Source: Polynucleobacter sp. 15G-AUS-farblos (lineage in GTDB: Bacteria > Pseudomonadota > Gammaproteobacteria > Burkholderiales > Burkholderiaceae). Taken from it: a DNA stretch of 64,000 bases. Below are positions 27,222-38,324 of this stretch, piece by piece (positions within the stretch are counted from its first letter, which is position 1; each line of letters begins with the position of its first letter). The position numbers and the translations under genes are program-made. The notes below the pieces were generated by a model, which saw nothing but the letters and a program-made list of their open reading frames with translations, was not told the DNA's origin and ran no database searches. The stretch lies in assembly GCF_018882445.1 (NCBI RefSeq), contig NZ_JACVOM010000004.1, positions 124,001 through 188,000 on the forward strand, in the 5' to 3' direction.

Positions 27222-28451
27222 TTAAAAATTTCCTGCAAACCATTCCTTCATGCGCGACATCACTCCTTGTAACGCGCCCGATTGAGAAACACGGCGGCCA
27301 CGTAACACCTGCGCTTGGCCTTCCATCAACAAACCAATACTGGTTGCGTATCGAGGACTTCTTAAAACCTCATGTAAATGACCGCGATATTCAGGAGTAC
27401 CAATCCGAGCGGGTCTTAAAAAGACTTGTTCTGCTAACTCCACCATTCCAGGCATTAAAGAAGTTCCACCGGTCAGCACAATTCCTGAAGAAACCATATC
27501 TTCATAACCAGAGTCACGAACGACGCCTCTGACCAAAGTGAATAACTCTTCCACGCGAGGCTCGATCACTGCAGCCAAGGCCTGCTTAGACATTGGACGT
27601 GGATCACGATCACCTACACCTGGCACATCAATCATGGTGGTTGGATCAGCCATCTCCTGACGAGCAATACCATGCGCAATTTTTAAATCTTCTGCATCGA
27701 TTGTTGGCGTACGCAATGCCATAGCAATGTCATTGGTAATTTGATCACCTGCAATCGGAATCACTGCCGTATGACGAATAGACCCTTGACAGTAAATCGC
27801 AATATCAGTGGTGCCTCCACCAATATCAACCAATACAACACCCAGTTCTTTTTCATCATCTGTTAGCACCGCTAAGCTCGAGGCTAAAGGCTGGAGGATT
27901 AAATCATTTACTTCTAAGCCACAGCGGCGCACACACTTCACAATATTTTGTGCCGCACTAACAGCACCAGTCACTATATGCACCTTCACTTCTAAGCGAA
28001 GACCACTCATTCCAATTGGCTCACGAACATCTTCTTGACCGTCGATGATGAATTCTTGAACCAGGATATGCAGTATCTGTTGATCCGTTGGAATATTGAT
28101 TGCTTTAGCAGTCTCTAGAACGCGTTCAACGTCACCTTGGCCAACCTCTTTGTCACGAATAGCAACCATGCCACTAGAGTTAAAACTCACAATGTGATTT
28201 CCGGCGATGCCAGTAAAGACCTGAACAATCTGTCGATCAGCCATCACTTCTGCTTCTTCTAAGGCCTTCTGAATCGACTGAACGGTGGCTTCAATATTGA
28301 CAACAACGCCCTTCTTCAAACCCTTAGACGCAGTTTGCCCAACACCCACAACATTAAATTGACCATCGGGAGCTAGTTCAGCAACCAAGGCAACCACCTT
28401 GGAGGTTCCAATGTCTAAGCCCACCAATAGATCGCGATTGTCTTTACTCAT
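27222..28451 (-). CDS. ftsA: Cell division protein FtsA
   Basis: This actin-like ATPase tethers FtsZ to the membrane and recruits later division proteins. It is 409 residues. The phosphate-1 motif LVGLDIGTSKVVAL is at the N-terminus, VVLVDIGGGTTDIAIY near residues 203-218, and VLTGGTSLMPG near 336-346. The C-terminal amphipathic helix that inserts in the membrane is seen as SRMKEWFAGNF. GAGGAG precedes the ATG. It lies 9 bases after ftsQ. Confidence 0.99.
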   Translation of the reverse strand: MSKDNRDLLVGLDIGTSKVVALVAELAPDGQFNVVGVGQTASKGLKKGVVVNIEATVQSIQKALEEAEVMADRQIVQVFTGIAGNHIVSFNSSGMVAIRDKEVGQGDVERVLETAKAINIPTDQQILHILVQEFIIDGQEDVREPIGMSGLRLEVKVHIVTGAVSAAQNIVKCVRRCGLEVNDLILQPLASSLAVLTDDEKELGVVLVDIGGGTTDIAIYCQGSIRHTAVIPIAGDQITNDIAMALRTPTIDAEDLKIAHGIARQEMADPTTMIDVPGVGDRDPRPMSKQALAAVIEPRVEELFTLVRGVVRDSGYEDMVSSGIVLTGGTSLMPGMVELAEQVFLRPARIGTPEYRGHLHEVLRSPRYATSIGLLMEGQAQVLRGRRVSQSGALQGVMSRMKEWFAGNF

Positions 28452-28460
28452 TCCAACTCC

Positions 28461-29318
28461 TCATTGCTTCTGCTCACTTTTTTTACTATCTACATCATTC
28501 TTTTTAATATTTGCTGCTGCTAAATGCACCGCAAATCCATTGGCATAGCGTAAGTCCACTGCATCAACACGATTTGGCCATTTCTCTTGCACTTGTGGCC
28601 AATACTTAAATAGGCGAGCTACTCGCTCTTCAGTTAAGTTCTTGTCAGAATTTTCTTCATCGCGACCAAACTCCACTTTCATGCCGTTTGATAACTTGAC
28701 ATGCCATGCATAACGTTCAGTTAGCGCCAAACTTTTTACTTCTACACCCCAAGGCTTGAACCAGGCACTTGCTTTTTGATACAGACTCATCACTTCTTGA
28801 CTGGCATCAGCTGGTCCATAGAAGTCAAGCAGGTGAACATCATCGCTAATCTCAGAAACACGCCCAGCAAATAATTCACCTTGAGCATTCATCAGAGTGT
28901 GACTATCAACACCACCCCATGTACCGAATGGCTTTTGCTCTTCAATGCTGACCACTAATCCATTTGGCCATACGCGACGAACGTTGGCATGCCTAACCCA
29001 CGGCATACTTTCAAAGCCGCGCTTAACGTCCTCTAGGCGCACACTAAAGAAATTGCCCTGTACTGTCTCAAGGACTTGTTGTTTCACAATCGGCTTATTG
29101 ATATGTTTTAGCGTTTGTCCTGCTACAGGCTCAATTTGAATTTGCTTGAGCGCAAAGACCGGTCTCTGACTTAACCACACCAATACGCCAATGACCAACA
29201 TCACTGCAAAACAACGCATCAAGAATCGGCTAAACGCCTGCATACGCGCTGGATGATTCCAGAGAGGAGACGCTAGCATGGTGAAGATTTCACCGAACCG
29301 ATCCATGAAATTACTCAT
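28461..29318 (-). CDS. ftsQ: Cell division protein FtsQ
   Basis: This bitopic divisome protein connects FtsL/FtsB with the rest of the complex. It is 285 residues. A short cytoplasmic part is followed by one membrane helix ([15 protein letters not shown], about residues 33-48), then the POTRA domain ([11 protein letters not shown] onward), with the typical [22 protein letters not shown] segment near 115-135. The C-terminal end is charged. The start overlaps the end of ddl by 4 bases, indicating translational coupling. Confidence 0.97.
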   Translation of the reverse strand: MSNFMDRFGEIFTMLASPLWNHPARMQAFSRFLMRCFAVMLVIGVLVWLSQRPVFALKQIQIEPVAGQTLKHINKPIVKQQVLETVQGNFFSVRLEDVKRGFESMPWVRHANVRRVWPNGLVVSIEEQKPFGTWGGVDSHTLMNAQGELFAGRVSEISDDVHLLDFYGPADASQEVMSLYQKASAWFKPWGVEVKSLALTERYAWHVKLSNGMKVEFGRDEENSDKNLTEERVARLFKYWPQVQEKWPNRVDAVDLRYANGFAVHLAAANIKKNDVDSKKSEQKQ

Positions 29319-30319
29319 ATTTTAGAGCTCACCCTTTGCTCTAAAGTTTGGCTTAGCAACCAAAGGGTTAAATCTGCATAATCAACACCCGCAGCTTTTG
29401 CCGCCATTGGCACCAGAGAATGTGAGGTCATTCCCGGCGAGGTATTCATTTCCAAAAGATAGGGCTTGCCAGTCTTTTGATCTAGCATCACATCGGCCCG
29501 TCCCCAGGTACGACATCCCAATGCTTTGTATGCTGCTAGCGCTAAGGCTTGGACTTGCGCATTGACCTCAGGTGCAAATCCCGTAGGGCAAAGATACTGG
29601 GTTTCATCTGAGTAATACTTATTATGAAAATCGTAATTGGCTTGGGGTGGAATAATTTTGATCACAGGTAATGCCTCAGCAGTACTGCCCTGTCCTACTA
29701 GAGGGCAAGTTAACTCATCACCAATGATGCAAGTTTCAGCAATGACCTTTTTATCTAGTCCTGCAGCCAATTGATAGGCGGCAGGCAGCTCTTCCACTGT
29801 TTTCACTTTAGTGAGGCCAAGAGATGAGCCCTCATGAGCAGGCTTCACAATTAAAGGAAGGCCCAGCTTATTGACTACCGCATTCCAATCGCTGCTTGCA
29901 GTCAACTCCTCAAACTCTGGGGTAGACAAACCATTGCTAATCCAAATTTGTTTAGTTGCGATTTTATCGATGGCTAATGCTGATGCTAAAACACCGCTTC
30001 CGGTATAGGGCAGATTCAATAATTCCAATAAACCTTGAATTGTTCCATCTTCACCATAGCGACCATGCAGGGAAATAAATACACGATCAAATTTTTCTTT
30101 AGCTAATTCTGTAGGGCAACGCAATCCAGTGTCAAAACTATGAGCATCAATCCCTTTTGCTCTTAATGCGTCTAGAACACCATTGCCAGACATCAGTGAA
30201 ATTTCACGCTCACCTGATCGTCCGCCTAATAGAACGCCAACTCGACCCAAGGATTTCACATCCAGCCTAGCTAGTTGTGCTTGTACGCATTGGCCCCAAT
30301 CCATCATTTGCTTAGACAT
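29315..30319 (-). CDS. ddl: D-alanine--D-alanine ligase
   Basis: Ddl makes D-Ala-D-Ala for peptidoglycan precursors. It has an ATP-grasp fold of 334 residues from the ATG at 30319, which has a strong GGAGG 6 bases upstream. The ATG at 30367 of the longer frame lies inside murC and adds 16 residues unlike the family. Visible motifs are [20 protein letters not shown] at the N-terminus, [25 protein letters not shown] (about residues 83-107) and the metal-binding [15 protein letters not shown] near 290. It overlaps murC by 8 bases. Confidence 0.98.
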   Translation of the reverse strand: MSKQMMDWGQCVQAQLARLDVKSLGRVGVLLGGRSGEREISLMSGNGVLDALRAKGIDAHSFDTGLRCPTELAKEKFDRVFISLHGRYGEDGTIQGLLELLNLPYTGSGVLASALAIDKIATKQIWISNGLSTPEFEELTASSDWNAVVNKLGLPLIVKPAHEGSSLGLTKVKTVEELPAAYQLAAGLDKKVIAETCIIGDELTCPLVGQGSTAEALPVIKIIPPQANYDFHNKYYSDETQYLCPTGFAPEVNAQVQALALAAYKALGCRTWGRADVMLDQKTGKPYLLEMNTSPGMTSHSLVPMAAKAAGVDYADLTLWLLSQTLEQRVSSKI

Positions 30320-31748
30320 GCTTTGCCTCCACCAGCGTGTATGGCAAAGCAGAAATTGAACCTGCACCCATCGTAATTAATACATCTCCATCTTTTAAAA
30401 CGTGACTTAATTTTTCCGGCATCTCACCCACATTTGCTGCAAATACAACCGCTGCAGAATTGAGCGATCCTTTTGAATGTTTATCTTCTGCCAGCGCCGC
30501 CTTCATCAGACTCTTCCCATCTGCACCCGGAATTTTTGCCTCACCTGCTGGATAGACTTCTGTCAAAACCAAAGCATCAAAATTTCTGAGCACTTGAACA
30601 AACTCACCAAAACAATCGCGCGTTCTGGTAAATCGGTGTGGCTGGAACGCCAAGACAAGGCGCCGATTTGGATAGGCACCTCTTGCTGCCGCGAGAGTTG
30701 CCGCCATCTCTACTGGATGATGGCCATAATCATCAATTAAGGTGAAGCTGCCGCCGGATGTCAACGCAATTTCGCCATGTCGCTGGAAGCGACGACCAAC
30801 GCCACCAAATTGCGATAAGGCCTTGGTAATCGCCTCATCACTAACACCCAATTCAGTTGCAATACCAATTGCTGCCAGGGCATTACAAACATTGTGCAAG
30901 CCCGGTAAATTTAAGGTGATATTGAGTGGTCCCGGCTTATTGCCATGTCGCCGTACCGTACGACGATCCACCGTGAAATGCATTTGCGTTCCATCAGCAC
31001 GCACATTACTCGCACGGATATCAGCATCATCAGATAAACCGTAACGTAATACTGGCTGAGAAACAAAAGGAATGATGTCGCGGACGTTAGTATCATCGAT
31101 ACATAGCACTGCAACACCATAAAAAGGCATACGCTGAATAAACTGGACAAATGCCTGCTTCAATCTGGCCATATCGTGCTGATAAGTATCCATATGATCA
31201 GCATCAATATTGGTGACCACTTCCATTGCTGGAAATAGCTGTAAGAAAGAAGCATCAGACTCATCTGCCTCAACCACAATAAAGTCGCCCTGCCCTAAGC
31301 GAGCATTGGCACCTGCTGAATTCAGCTTACCGCCGATCACAAAGGTTGGATCCAATCCACCCTCAGCCAAGACAGAAGCAACTAGGCTAGTGGTCGTTGT
31401 CTTGCCATGTGTTCCAGCAATGGCAATTCCTTGCTTCAGGCGCATTAACTCACCCAGCATGACTGCCCTTTGAATTACGGGGATCTTAGCTGCACGCGCT
31501 GCTAACACCTCAGGATTATTACCAGCTACTGCCGTAGATATCACTACCGCTTCAGCTGTTCCAATATTTTTTGGATCATGTCCAATATGAATAACCGCGC
31601 CCAATTCTTTTAAACGCGCAGTAGTGGTACTCTCCGACAAATCAGAGCCTGATACTTGATAACCCAAGTTCAGCAGGACCTCAGCAATACCACTCATGCC
31701 TGCGCCACCAATGCCAATGAAGTGAATTTGCTGAACGATATGCTTCAT
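30312..31748 (-). CDS. murC: UDP-N-acetylmuramate--L-alanine ligase
   Basis: MurC adds the first amino acid of the stem peptide. It is 478 residues from the ATG at 31748 ([23 protein letters not shown]), with GGGG and AGG just upstream. The P-loop [14 protein letters not shown] is near residues 111-124. [12 protein letters not shown] and the C-terminal ligase domain with [10 protein letters not shown] follow. It overlaps the murG stop (ATGA) and the ddl start, so murG, murC and ddl are coupled. Confidence 0.98.
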   Translation of the reverse strand: MKHIVQQIHFIGIGGAGMSGIAEVLLNLGYQVSGSDLSESTTTARLKELGAVIHIGHDPKNIGTAEAVVISTAVAGNNPEVLAARAAKIPVIQRAVMLGELMRLKQGIAIAGTHGKTTTTSLVASVLAEGGLDPTFVIGGKLNSAGANARLGQGDFIVVEADESDASFLQLFPAMEVVTNIDADHMDTYQHDMARLKQAFVQFIQRMPFYGVAVLCIDDTNVRDIIPFVSQPVLRYGLSDDADIRASNVRADGTQMHFTVDRRTVRRHGNKPGPLNITLNLPGLHNVCNALAAIGIATELGVSDEAITKALSQFGGVGRRFQRHGEIALTSGGSFTLIDDYGHHPVEMAATLAAARGAYPNRRLVLAFQPHRFTRTRDCFGEFVQVLRNFDALVLTEVYPAGEAKIPGADGKSLMKAALAEDKHSKGSLNSAAVVFAANVGEMPEKLSHVLKDGDVLITMGAGSISALPYTLVEAKHV

Positions 31749-32818
31749 ATGCCTACCCCTGCACAATTTGCACATACTTCAGCTACCCGTTGGGTTGCAT
31801 GAGGCTTAGACAATGCATGTGCGCGCAATGCCATTGCTTTTAAATTCGAACGATCCATGTTCTGAATCATCATTGCTAAATCCTGCGCATGAAGAGAGTC
31901 TTGGGGCAACAAAATGGCTGCATCAGCATCTGATAAAAAACGGGCATTAGCAGTTTGATGGTCATCAATCGCATGCGGAAAAGGAACTAAACAGGAGGCA
32001 ACACCGCAGGCAGCCAGCTCAGAAACGGTCATTGCTCCCGAACGACAAATCACCAAATCCGCCTGAGCATAAGCTGAAGGCATATCGTCAATAAAAGGGC
32101 GAATATCCGCAGCCACGCCCAATTGCACATAACGCTTTTGCAAATCTGCCAAATGTTTATCGCCGGCTTGATGAATGACCTTCGGCCGATCCTCGATAGG
32201 AATCAAGGCCAATGCAGCGGGGATAACCTCATTCAGAGCTGCAGCACCTAAGCTACCACCCACCACTAAAATGGATAATGGACCTTGCCGTTCTTCGTAT
32301 CGCAAAGCAGGTGCTTGTACATGATCAAACTCCTCGCGAATCGGATTACCTACCCACTCAGCCGGCTTCATCGTATCTGGAAAGCCAGTTAGTACCCGCA
32401 TAGCAATTTTGGCGAGTGCAAGATTTGCACTACCGGCAACTGAATTAGATTCGTGCAATACCAAGGGCTGCTTTAATAATTTACTCACGAGACCACCTGG
32501 GAAGGTGATGTAACCGCCCATACCTAAAACGACACTAGGTTTGAGTCGACGCATAATCTTCCAGCTTTGAATGCAGGCACGCATTAAGTTGATAGGTAAC
32601 ATCAACTTTGCTTTCAGACCCTTGCCGCGTAAGCCACCAAACTCTACTGACTCAAATGGAAAATCACAGGACTTAACAAGGCGATACTCCATGCCATTTT
32701 GATTTCCTAACCATGAGACTTTCCAACCACAGATCCGCAAATATTCAGCGACAGCAAGGCCTGGGAAGATATGCCCGCCAGTACCTCCAGCCATCACTAG
32801 AATTGAGGGTCTTGTCAC
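31745..32818 (-). CDS. murG: UDP-GlcNAc--undecaprenyl-pyrophosphoryl-MurNAc-pentapeptide transferase
   Basis: This membrane-associated GT-B glycosyltransferase makes lipid II from lipid I. It is 357 residues, the usual length. The first glycine-rich loop is [16 protein letters not shown] (about residues 9-24), the second [13 protein letters not shown] (about 95-107), and the third [16 protein letters not shown] (about 190-205). The donor-binding [14 protein letters not shown] (about 258-271) is intact. The start is GTG, overlapping the ftsW stop by 4 bases. Confidence 0.98.
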   Translation of the reverse strand: MTRPSILVMAGGTGGHIFPGLAVAEYLRICGWKVSWLGNQNGMEYRLVKSCDFPFESVEFGGLRGKGLKAKLMLPINLMRACIQSWKIMRRLKPSVVLGMGGYITFPGGLVSKLLKQPLVLHESNSVAGSANLALAKIAMRVLTGFPDTMKPAEWVGNPIREEFDHVQAPALRYEERQGPLSILVVGGSLGAAALNEVIPAALALIPIEDRPKVIHQAGDKHLADLQKRYVQLGVAADIRPFIDDMPSAYAQADLVICRSGAMTVSELAACGVASCLVPFPHAIDDHQTANARFLSDADAAILLPQDSLHAQDLAMMIQNMDRSNLKAMALRAHALSKPHATQRVAEVCANCAGVGI

Positions 32819-34086
32819 AACTTCCCTCCGCGCATCAAAATTCGATTCTCATAATCAATGCGTAATAACATTGCGATTGCTACTGCATTCATCAAAATTC
32901 CGGAGCCGCCATAGCTAACTAATGGCAATGTCAAACCTTTAGTTGGCAATAGGCCTAGGTTTACGCCCATATTGATAAAGGCTTGCCAACCAATCCAAAT
33001 GGCAACCCCTTTTGCGGCTAGACCAGCAAAGCTTCGATCTAACTGGAGAGCAGTGCGACCAATCATAAATGCGCGGCGCACGATCCAATAAAAGAGGAAG
33101 ATCATGACCACTACTCCAACGAAGCCAAGTTCTTCACCAATCACTGCCATGATGAAATCAGTATGTGCCTCTGGTAGATAGTGCAACTTCTCCACGCTAC
33201 CGCCCAGGCCTGTACCAAACCATTCACCCCGACCAAATGCCATGAGTGAATGCGTTAACTGATAACCCTTATTGGCAGCATTGTCGACTTGCCATGGATC
33301 CATAAAGGCCAACATACGCCCTCGACGAAATGGCGATAGCGCAATCATTATTGCAGCACTCGTTAAGCCAACCACAATCAAACCACCAAATAATTTAGCG
33401 TTAATACCGCCTAAAAATAAAATCCCAAAGGCAATTAAAGCCACCACTACAAATGCACCCATATCAGGTTCAGCCATTAACAGGCCACCAACTAATGCAA
33501 CTGCAATGCCCATTGGTAACATGCCTTTTACAAATGAGTGCAGGTACTCTTGTCGCTGAACGGTATAGCTTGCTGCAAAGATGACTGCTGCAAATTTCAT
33601 TAATTCTGATGGTTGAAAATTCATCAAACCCAAGGAAATCCAGCGTTTAGCGCCATTCACACCCTTTCCAACACCGGGGATCAGGACGGCAATTAGCAAT
33701 AACACAGTGAATCCAAATATGACAGGGGAATAGCGATCCCATTCTTTTGTAGGAATCTTGAACACCACGATCGCCATACCAATTGCGATTGTCAAAGAGA
33801 TCAGATGACGAATTAAGAAATAATTACTGCTGTAGTTCGCATACTTAGGCCCATCAGCTAAAGTAATAGATGCTGAATACACCATCACTAAACCAATGAG
33901 TGCCAATGATAGGACAGCCCATACTAATAACTGGTCGTAATCCATCATGCGTGAGCGTGTCTGTTCAACGCCTGATACAGCATCCCTTAAGCCGCTTCGG
34001 AAATTATCAATTCCGCCGCGAGAAAAATTCCAAAAACGATTCAATCCCATCCGATTTTCTGGAAATAATTTTTCTCTTAAGCTCAT
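32815..34086 (-). CDS. ftsW: Lipid II polymerase FtsW
   Basis: FtsW is the SEDS-family peptidoglycan polymerase of the divisome, paired with FtsI. It is 423 residues with about ten membrane helices. The first 50 residues are a polar cytoplasmic extension. Conserved loops seen are GAKRWISLGLMNFQPSELMKFA (about residues 144-165), AEPDMGAF with the catalytic aspartate region, and PLVSYGGSGILMN near the C-terminus. Overlaps both murD and murG by 4 bases. Confidence 0.98.
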   Translation of the reverse strand: MSLREKLFPENRMGLNRFWNFSRGGIDNFRSGLRDAVSGVEQTRSRMMDYDQLLVWAVLSLALIGLVMVYSASITLADGPKYANYSSNYFLIRHLISLTIAIGMAIVVFKIPTKEWDRYSPVIFGFTVLLLIAVLIPGVGKGVNGAKRWISLGLMNFQPSELMKFAAVIFAASYTVQRQEYLHSFVKGMLPMGIAVALVGGLLMAEPDMGAFVVVALIAFGILFLGGINAKLFGGLIVVGLTSAAIMIALSPFRRGRMLAFMDPWQVDNAANKGYQLTHSLMAFGRGEWFGTGLGGSVEKLHYLPEAHTDFIMAVIGEELGFVGVVVMIFLFYWIVRRAFMIGRTALQLDRSFAGLAAKGVAIWIGWQAFINMGVNLGLLPTKGLTLPLVSYGGSGILMNAVAIAMLLRIDYENRILMRGGKL

Positions 34087-35705
34087 GCCTGAACTCCTTC
34101 GAAACGCATACCTAATTCTTCTACCTCAGATACAAATACTTCGGCGCGCTGAACATAATCACGGAATTGATCAAAGCTAGCGCAGGCTGGAGAAAGCAAA
34201 ACCATATCGCCTGATTGAGCTTGCACAGCTGCGGATTGAACAGCCGCCTGTAAGGTGCCGCTGTTAGTACAAGGCACTTGTTCATTGAGCACTTCTGCAA
34301 TACGCTCGGCATCTTCACCGATCAAAAAAGCGCCTTTGACAAATCGCAATGCAGGCTCACGAAGTGGGCTAAAGTCTTGACCCTTGCCGACACCACCAGC
34401 GATTAACCAAATTCTCTTGCCTGATTCGCTATTACCAAGACCATTTAATGCCGCAACTGTTGCGCCAACATTAGTGCCCTTACTATCATCGATATATTCC
34501 ACATCCTTCACAATCGCGATACTTTGAACACGATGAGGTTCGCCATGGTAATCACGCAAACCATGTAACAAGATATTCATTGGCAAATTAGCTGCTCTCG
34601 CTAAGGCCAGTGCAGCCAAGGCGTTCAAGGCATTGTGACGACCACGTATCCGCAATGCATCAGCAGGGATTAAGCGCTTCAGACGCAAAGGCTCACCCTC
34701 CTCAACCGGAGCTCCCTTACGACGACGCTTTGGCTTGGGTTCAACGTCTTCATCGATCTCACCCCACACCAACCAATCAATGCCGCCAGCACGTAAGTCA
34801 TGCTCAATCCCAAATTCGCCTTGTTCGCTCGGTCTGTTTGCACCAAACGTCACAATAGCGTGTTCATTTTTTTGCTCATCTGTTAACAAACCCATCACCA
34901 AGGGATCATCGCGATTCAAAATACAGATCGTGTCATTACCAAATATTTTGGATTTTGCTTCTGCATAAGACGACATGTCGCCATGCCAATCCAAGTGATC
35001 TTGAGAAAGATTGAGTACAGTGGCAGCCCGGGGATTCAGAGTCGAGGTGTAAACGAGTTGGAAGCTAGAGAGCTCTAAAACCCATATATCAGGCATATCT
35101 TCAAGCTGATCAGCGCCATCCAAACATGACATAAGCTTGTCTAATGCTGCAGGACTGATATTGCCAGCTACTGCCACTTTCTTACCGGCACGCTCACACA
35201 GTTGACCCGTTAGTGCAGTCGTTGTTGTTTTGCCATTAGTACCTGTAACAGCCAGCACAGTCGATGCATAAGAGGAGTTACTTGCCAAAGCCATGCTCTC
35301 AAGCGCTGCGATTGCACGAGCAAAAAACTCAATCTCACTCCACACATCGACTCTTGCTTTTCTAGCCTTCACTAAGAATGATTGCGCTGGCTCCTGTAAT
35401 GGAGATAAACCAGGGCTGATGCCGATTACATCAATATCAGATAACAATTGATCATCTAGCGGACCAAATTGAATATCTTGGAACCCAGCTATTCGCAATT
35501 CTTCTAAATAAGCGTTTTGTCGATCAGTCAATTCAGACTGATTGCGGGTGTCTGCAAGACGAACGCTGGCGCCGTTGCGCAAGCACCATTTCGCCATGGC
35601 TATGCCAGACTCGCCCAGACCCAAAATTAAGAAACGATGGGGAGCTTCATAGCCCCCATTATTAACGGCGCTAGGATTTGCGAAGGTATTTTCTAAGTTC
35701 AGCAT
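34083..35705 (-). CDS. murD: UDP-N-acetylmuramoylalanine--D-glutamate ligase
   Basis: MurD adds D-glutamate to the stem peptide. It is 540 residues, about 100 longer than E. coli MurD. The P-loop AVTGTNGKTTTTALTGQ lies near residues 153-169. LNLSQDHLDWHG and RIRGRHNALNALAA follow. The extra length is largely a polar, basic insertion (around residues 300-345, containing KPKRRRKG) in the central domain, plus a longer N-terminus. Similar insertions occur in Burkholderiales, as far as I recall. It lies between mraY and ftsW. Confidence 0.97.
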   Translation of the reverse strand: MLNLENTFANPSAVNNGGYEAPHRFLILGLGESGIAMAKWCLRNGASVRLADTRNQSELTDRQNAYLEELRIAGFQDIQFGPLDDQLLSDIDVIGISPGLSPLQEPAQSFLVKARKARVDVWSEIEFFARAIAALESMALASNSSYASTVLAVTGTNGKTTTTALTGQLCERAGKKVAVAGNISPAALDKLMSCLDGADQLEDMPDIWVLELSSFQLVYTSTLNPRAATVLNLSQDHLDWHGDMSSYAEAKSKIFGNDTICILNRDDPLVMGLLTDEQKNEHAIVTFGANRPSEQGEFGIEHDLRAGGIDWLVWGEIDEDVEPKPKRRRKGAPVEEGEPLRLKRLIPADALRIRGRHNALNALAALALARAANLPMNILLHGLRDYHGEPHRVQSIAIVKDVEYIDDSKGTNVGATVAALNGLGNSESGKRIWLIAGGVGKGQDFSPLREPALRFVKGAFLIGEDAERIAEVLNEQVPCTNSGTLQAAVQSAAVQAQSGDMVLLSPACASFDQFRDYVQRAEVFVSEVEELGMRFEGVQA

Positions 35706-35718
35706 ATTGACTGTTGGC

Positions 35719-36888
35719 TCACCGTAATTTCAAGCTAGATAAACCAATTAAGACCAACAAAATGGTGATAATCCAAAAACGAACTACTACTTGGGTTTCT
35801 TTCCAGCCACCCAATTCGAAGTGATGATGCAATGGAGCCATGCGGAATATTCGACGCCCTTCTCCGTAGCGCTTCTTGGTAAATTTGAACCAGAACACTT
35901 GCAACATCACAGAGAATGTCTCGGCAACAAAAATGCCGCCCATGACAAAGAGCACAATTTCCTGTCGCACAATGACAGCGATAGTGCCAAGTGCGCCACC
36001 TAAAGCTAATGCACCAACATCACCCATAAATACTTGGGCTGGATGGGTGTTGTACCAAAGGAATGCTAAGCCTGCGCCGCCCATCGCACCACAGAAGATC
36101 ATGAGCTCACCAGCTCCTGGAATATATGGAAAAAGTAAATACTTCGCATAGATGGCATTACCCATCACGTAGGCAAAAGCACCTAATGCGGCGCCCACCA
36201 AAATCACCGGCATGATCACTAAGCCATCTAGACCATCCGTGAGATTCACTGCATTGCTGCTACCGACAATCACTAAGTAACTGAGGATGATGAAACCCAT
36301 CATCCCCAAGGGATAGCTCACCTCTTTTATAAAAGGTAAAAGTAAATTAGTCTTAGCGGGTAGGTCTAATGCAAAACCACTTTTGACCCACTCATAAAAC
36401 AATTGCAATACTTTCAGATTATTTACTTCTGAAACTGAGAAGGCTAAGTAAATTGCAGCAAACAAACCAATTAAGGTTTGCCAAAAGAATTTTTCTTTTG
36501 AAGCCATACCTTTAGGGTCTTGATAGGCAACCTTACGATAGTCATCCACCCACCCAATCAGACCAAATCCAAAGGTCACGATCATCACAATCCAAATAAA
36601 ACGATTGCTAAGGTCAGCCCACAACATACAGGAGACAAAAATACCAATCAGAATCAATACACCACCCATTGTTGGGGTGCCTGATTTAACCAAATGCGAT
36701 TGAGGTCCATCAGTACGAACCGCTTGACCCATTTTTAATGCAGTCAACTTCCGAATCACCCAAGGACCTGCTGCTAGGCCAATCAACAAAGCAGTGACTG
36801 TAGCCATCACCGCTCTAAAAGTGATGTAGTTAAAAACCCGCAAGAAACCCAGATCATCTTGCAACCATTGCGCCAAAATTAAGAGCAT
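35719..36888 (-). CDS. mraY: Phospho-N-acetylmuramoyl-pentapeptide transferase
   Basis: MraY transfers phospho-MurNAc-pentapeptide to undecaprenyl phosphate, giving lipid I. It is 389 residues with ten membrane helices. Catalytic loops are GWVDDYRKV (about residues 109-117), the central NLTDGLDGL (about 209-217), and the histidine loop [16 protein letters not shown] near 346-361. The GTPTMGG loop near residue 70 is also present. Its start overlaps murF by 10 bases, and the stop lies 13 bases before murD. Confidence 0.99.
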   Translation of the reverse strand: MLLILAQWLQDDLGFLRVFNYITFRAVMATVTALLIGLAAGPWVIRKLTALKMGQAVRTDGPQSHLVKSGTPTMGGVLILIGIFVSCMLWADLSNRFIWIVMIVTFGFGLIGWVDDYRKVAYQDPKGMASKEKFFWQTLIGLFAAIYLAFSVSEVNNLKVLQLFYEWVKSGFALDLPAKTNLLLPFIKEVSYPLGMMGFIILSYLVIVGSSNAVNLTDGLDGLVIMPVILVGAALGAFAYVMGNAIYAKYLLFPYIPGAGELMIFCGAMGGAGLAFLWYNTHPAQVFMGDVGALALGGALGTIAVIVRQEIVLFVMGGIFVAETFSVMLQVFWFKFTKKRYGEGRRIFRMAPLHHHFELGGWKETQVVVRFWIITILLVLIGLSSLKLR

Positions 36889-38324
36889 GCTTTAGCCTCC
36901 TCTAACAAGGCTTGTACTACACGCTCCATACGCATAAAACGCGAACCTTTAACCAAAATATTTAAATGCCGATTGCCGTGAGTTACCTGTCCCTGCAATT
37001 CATTTCTTAATTGCGCTATGAGCTGATCCATATCTGCAAAATGGCTTGCGCTTGCAGAAGGAGATAAAGACTTAGTATCCTTAAACCCAGCAATAGCAAA
37101 TTGGCATTGCTCCCCTAGAGCAAATAATTTATTCACGCCCTGTGAAGCGGCATAGGCACCAACTTCACGATGAAATTCTGGGCCTTGATTACCAACTTCA
37201 CCCATATCTCCCAGAATGAGCCAAGAACTATTGCCGCTTTGCTTTAAGGCATCAATTGCTGCTCTCACAGAATCAGGATTAGCGTTATAGCTATCATCAA
37301 TGAGGGTATAGTTCGCATCCACATGCTTTGCTTGCATACGACCACTGACTGGAACAAAGGCTTCAAGGCCTTGCTTGATCTTCTGAAGACTGATGCCAGC
37401 AGCCAAAGCAACAGCGCTAGCTGCTAATGCATTACGAACGTTATGGCTACCCAAGGTATTGAGACGAATATCAATCTCGCCCTGCTCTGATAGCACTTGC
37501 ACTTGACCATCGCTTAAAAGACGTCCAGTAACAGAAGCCTTTTTAGAGGAATCTCCTGATAACAATACAAAGTCCATGATTTTGCGACCTGCGGCCGCTT
37601 GATGCCATACATCAGCAAACTCAGAATCAGCCGGAAAGACAGCCACTCCATCTTTAGGTAAAGCTTTAATTGCAGCCGAATGTTCCTCAGCAACAGCAGC
37701 TACCGTTGCCATAAATTCTTGATGCTCGCGTTGTGCGTTATTAATGAGGGCAATATTGGCTTGCGCAATTGCAGCCAATACAGCGGTTTCACCGGGGTGA
37801 TTCATTCCCAGCTCAACCACTGCAAGTTGGTCTGTAGATTTCAGCTTTAATAAAGTTAAAGGTAGGCCAATATCATTATTCAGATTACCTTTAGTGACTA
37901 AGACGGATTCCTCACCCACGGCTGCTTTGAAAATGGAGGCAATCATCTCTTTGACGGTAGTCTTACCATTACTACCAGTGACTAATGCCAATGGGATTGG
38001 ATACTTTACGCGCCAAGCTGCCGCTAACTGACCCAAGCCAATTCTGGTATCAGAAACACAGACAGCAGCCAAATCTGCTGGGCACTTATCTTGTTTACTA
38101 ATTAGCGCACCGCCAACACCTGCTTTGGCAACATCCGATAAAAAATCATGCGCATCAAAACGTTCACCAGCCAAGGCAACAAATAGTTCGCCTACTTCAA
38201 TTTGGCGACTATCGGTCCCAACTCTTGAAATTTGGATTTGCTCAGCAGCCTGCTCAGAACTATTCACGAGCGTACTTCCAGGCAACATAGCCTGCACTTG
38301 TGCAAGGGTTGTCATTGCAAACAT
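36879..38324 (-). CDS. murF: UDP-N-acetylmuramoyl-tripeptide--D-alanyl-D-alanine ligase
   Basis: MurF attaches the D-Ala-D-Ala dipeptide produced by Ddl. It is 481 residues. The P-loop [18 protein letters not shown] lies near residues 114-131. [23 protein letters not shown], and [19 protein letters not shown] near 333-351 are family hallmarks. The start overlaps the murE stop by one base with GGGAG upstream. A second ATG three codons later is also possible. Confidence 0.98.
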   Translation of the reverse strand: MFAMTTLAQVQAMLPGSTLVNSSEQAAEQIQISRVGTDSRQIEVGELFVALAGERFDAHDFLSDVAKAGVGGALISKQDKCPADLAAVCVSDTRIGLGQLAAAWRVKYPIPLALVTGSNGKTTVKEMIASIFKAAVGEESVLVTKGNLNNDIGLPLTLLKLKSTDQLAVVELGMNHPGETAVLAAIAQANIALINNAQREHQEFMATVAAVAEEHSAAIKALPKDGVAVFPADSEFADVWHQAAAGRKIMDFVLLSGDSSKKASVTGRLLSDGQVQVLSEQGEIDIRLNTLGSHNVRNALAASAVALAAGISLQKIKQGLEAFVPVSGRMQAKHVDANYTLIDDSYNANPDSVRAAIDALKQSGNSSWLILGDMGEVGNQGPEFHREVGAYAASQGVNKLFALGEQCQFAIAGFKDTKSLSPSASASHFADMDQLIAQLRNELQGQVTHGNRHLNILVKGSRFMRMERVVQALLEEAKACS

